Below, piece by piece: positions 62,234 through 64,000 of a DNA stretch of 64,000 bases; the first letter of the stretch is position 1; every line of letters starts with the position of its first letter. Source of the DNA: Hybos culiciformis (lineage: Eukaryota; Arthropoda; Insecta; Diptera; Hybotidae); NCBI GenBank assembly GCA_964007475.1, contig OZ023273.1:22245557-22309556 (forward strand). The letters are read 5' to 3'. A program made the translations under genes and the position numbers. The notes under the pieces were generated by a model. The model was given only the letters and a program-made list of their open reading frames with translations, ran no database searches and was not told the origin of the DNA.

Positions 62234-62736
62234 GTTAAGTTCCCTTTAAGTTTGTTAAAAAAAAAAATAAAATTATCATCGGTTTTTTATCAGGAAGTAA
62301 AAAGAAATTAATTTGCAAAGAATGATTGGAAAACAGAAAATTAAGGTAAATAAAGGATCAAAAAAAATAATAATGTTGTGAAAACTTTTTCAATTAACGT
62401 TGTCGGTTTAAAAATAAAAAACCCTGTTTTTTTATCATTGCAGACCTTAATACGTCTTAGAAAAAAAATTAGCAAAATAATGTTTAAATTTTAAACCTTT
62501 AAAAATATAAAATTTTTTCTTGCACGAATTGAAGGTTCTCCTCTTACTTTTCTATTTGATTTTTCTTAAGCCCTGTTTGGCATTCGAACCTCAGAACATT
62601 CCAATTCACTGATTTGGTATAAAAATTATTGTTGTTTATTAAATATTCTGTATACCTGATGCTTCGCAATTGTAAATGGACAAAAGCTCAAAATTATAAA
62701 AATTATTAGCTTGATATAAAAAAGAAGATTACATAT
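62175..62736. other. Low-complexity spacer with a long T tract
   Basis: A run of nearly 30 T residues lies at about 62,201-62,229. A GC-richer patch near 62,570-62,600 is unassigned. No gene is seen. Confidence 0.45.
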
Positions 62737-63347
62737 AGTGTTAGTGGCGCCGTGACATTTGTCCGCGGGACATTTGTCCGCGATGAAATTTGTATGGAAA
62801 ACTACGCGGACAAATGTCATTTTGCAAAATGTCATTTGTCCACGATTGTAAAATGACATTTGTCCGCCGCGGACAAATGTCTCAAAATTAGCGGACAAAT
62901 GACATTTTGCAAAATGACATTTGTCCGCGATTGAATTTTCTAACTTTAGCGGACAAATGTCATTTTGCAAAATGTCATTTGTCCGCGATTGATTTTTCGA
63001 ATTTTTAGCGGACAAATGTCATTTTGCAAAATGTCATTTGTCCACGATTGAAATTTTTAATTTTTAGCGGACAAATGTCATTTTGCAAAATGTTATTTGT
63101 CCGCGATTGATTTTTCAGTTTTAGATTGAAAATTTCAATCGCGGACAAATGTCATTTTCCAAAATGTCATTTGTCCGCGATTGATTTTTCAGATTTTTAG
63201 CGGACAAATGTCATTTTGCAAAATGTCATTTGTCCGCGATTAATTTTTATCGCGGACAAAAGGCATTTCGAATCGCGGACAAATGTAATTTTTATGTCCG
63301 CGATACAAAAACAAATCGCGGACAAATGTCCAACCCCCAGTGTTAGT
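62737..63347. mobile_element. Foldback element FB3 (62,746-63,338) with perfect 9-bp TSD
   Basis: AGTGTTAGT lies at 62,737-62,745 and 63,339-63,347. The ends are GGCGCCGTGACATTTGTCCG and, as the complement of the right end, GGGGGTTGGACATTTGTCCG. The body holds about seven 38-bp palindromes GCGGACAAATGTCATTTT-GC-complement, several spaced by 58 bases with GATTGATTTTTC-type linkers, plus single half-sites. A 9-bp duplication with GG ends is characteristic of Mutator-like elements, the superfamily to which Drosophila Foldback has been linked. No transposase is encoded. The minus-strand open frame here (repeating DKCH-type residues) is a palindrome artefact. Confidence 0.88.
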
Positions 63348-64000
63348 ATAGATATATTAGATATTTCTTTTTTACAGTGAAAGGATTATTTTGATATAAA
63401 CGCTTCAGTGAACAATATCAATGCACAAATCACAAAACTCATCAGTATAAATGTATATGAATGTATTTTACATTTGTACATTTATATACTTATGTAACAT
63501 ATCTATGTATATAATATGGAGCTACATACCTTTTTCAAATTATTTTATGACAAATTTTATTACCATTGACCATAAATTTTTTTTTTCTCGTAAATTATCA
63601 TGAAAACAAAAAGTTTAAATCAACTATTATGTTTTTGCCGGAAATGATTGATGATTTGCGGAGATATTTGCAGCTGACCTGTGATTACTTCTTTGTGTAT
63701 AATATATATTCGTGACTTTCAAAAAAAAATTTTAATTATATAAATGTAATCCTAAAGTTTTTCATGCGATAAACTTTAGGTTATTGAAAATATGAAATAT
63801 CAAAATTGTATATACAGTACGTGTTTAACTAAAGTAAAAAAAAAACAGAGGAGTAAGTGTTTTTAAATATATGAGTATATAATGCATATTATGTAATTTA
63901 CAATATATTATATATTTACAAATTATAATCTGCATATAGTTTTGCACCTGGTTATAAGAATCGATAAAGCAAAGTTTTTTAGTGAAATATTAATAAAGAA
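63348..64000. other. AT-rich spacer to window end
   Basis: Contains one short open segment, listed separately, and the pair CCTAAAGTTTTTCATGCG / CGATAAACTTTAGG near 63,751-63,780, which forms a small hairpin. Otherwise nothing is seen. Confidence 0.45.
63629..63715 (+). CDS. Small open frame or exon fragment (speculative)
   Basis: ATG to TGA, 28 residues, with MFLPEMIDDLRRYLQLTC at the start, in a patch with raised GC. Residue content is more protein-like than background, but there is no supporting partner exon or recognised family. It may be a short peptide frame, an exon fragment or chance. Confidence 0.12.
   Translation: MFLPEMIDDLRRYLQLTCDYFFVYNIYS

Noticed and set aside
61608..62249. 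Two overlapping frames with the same first 58 residues
   Set aside because: The sameness results from the 393-bp tandem duplication in a MITE; the frames are F/K/N-rich and also untranslated in the diverged copy at 30 kb.
62626..63015. 129-codon minus-strand frame over FB3
   Set aside because: Its repeating residues follow the 58-bp spaced palindromes; it starts outside the element and has no independent support.

Overview
This window looks like nuclear DNA from a very AT-rich animal genome, most likely an insect. Non-coding sequence dominates. Poly-A and poly-T tracts are everywhere, and there is no bacterial-style gene packing. The repeats are of animal type: a non-autonomous Helitron with the start and end usual in insects, a SINE-like repeat with a tRNA-derived head, hAT-like and Mutator/Foldback-like DNA elements, and MITEs. 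I assign no species. No complete protein gene, rRNA or functional tRNA gene can be supported. The open frames I find longer than 60 codons are chance frames in AT-rich or palindromic repeat DNA. The best coding candidate is a 188-base minus-strand terminal exon at 35,213-35,400. A few weaker exon-like segments are listed at low confidence. The window is probably intergenic, or lies inside a very large intron.

Layout. 1-1,990: degraded repeat sequence, with two GC-rich transposon-like termini and a 15-bp minisatellite. 1,990-12,514: AT-rich unique-looking DNA with one perfect palindrome near 11.5 kb. 12,515-16,262: a 1,342-bp repeat duplicated head to tail, the second copy split by a 1,056-bp hAT-like element with a perfect 8-bp target duplication. 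A shorter, inverted relative of the same repeat lies at 36,584-37,107. 16,263-23,744: AT-rich. 23,745-24,470: the Helitron. 24,471-29,640: AT-rich. 29,640-31,400: a composite element bounded by 30-bp inverted repeats. Parts of it recur at 52,707-54,081 and 61,337-62,174. 31,400-36,583: AT-rich, with the best exon candidate.

37,690-40,520 is the most unusual part. A 1,268-bp foldback element built of TTGTACAAnTGGT motifs has an 8-bp target duplication. Inside it sits a second, 499-bp foldback element with its own near-perfect 8-bp duplication and a strongly GC-rich central hairpin. A 327-bp MITE lies nearby. A third foldback element at 62,746-63,338 has a perfect 9-bp duplication. It shares with the inner element the same 38-bp palindromic building plan: GCGG, 8 bases, CATTTT, 2 bases, then the complement.

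The rest: a MITE at 42.0-42.4 kb, a 22-bp-arm palindrome at 43.5 kb, the SINE at 46.3-46.6 kb, a 1.65-kb element with about 420-bp inverted repeats at 49.6-51.2 kb that keeps an acidic C-terminal coding remnant, and two large imperfect hairpins at 59.8-60.6 kb. The window therefore reads as a mobile-element graveyard with several young insertions. The order of events can be read from target duplications and nesting.
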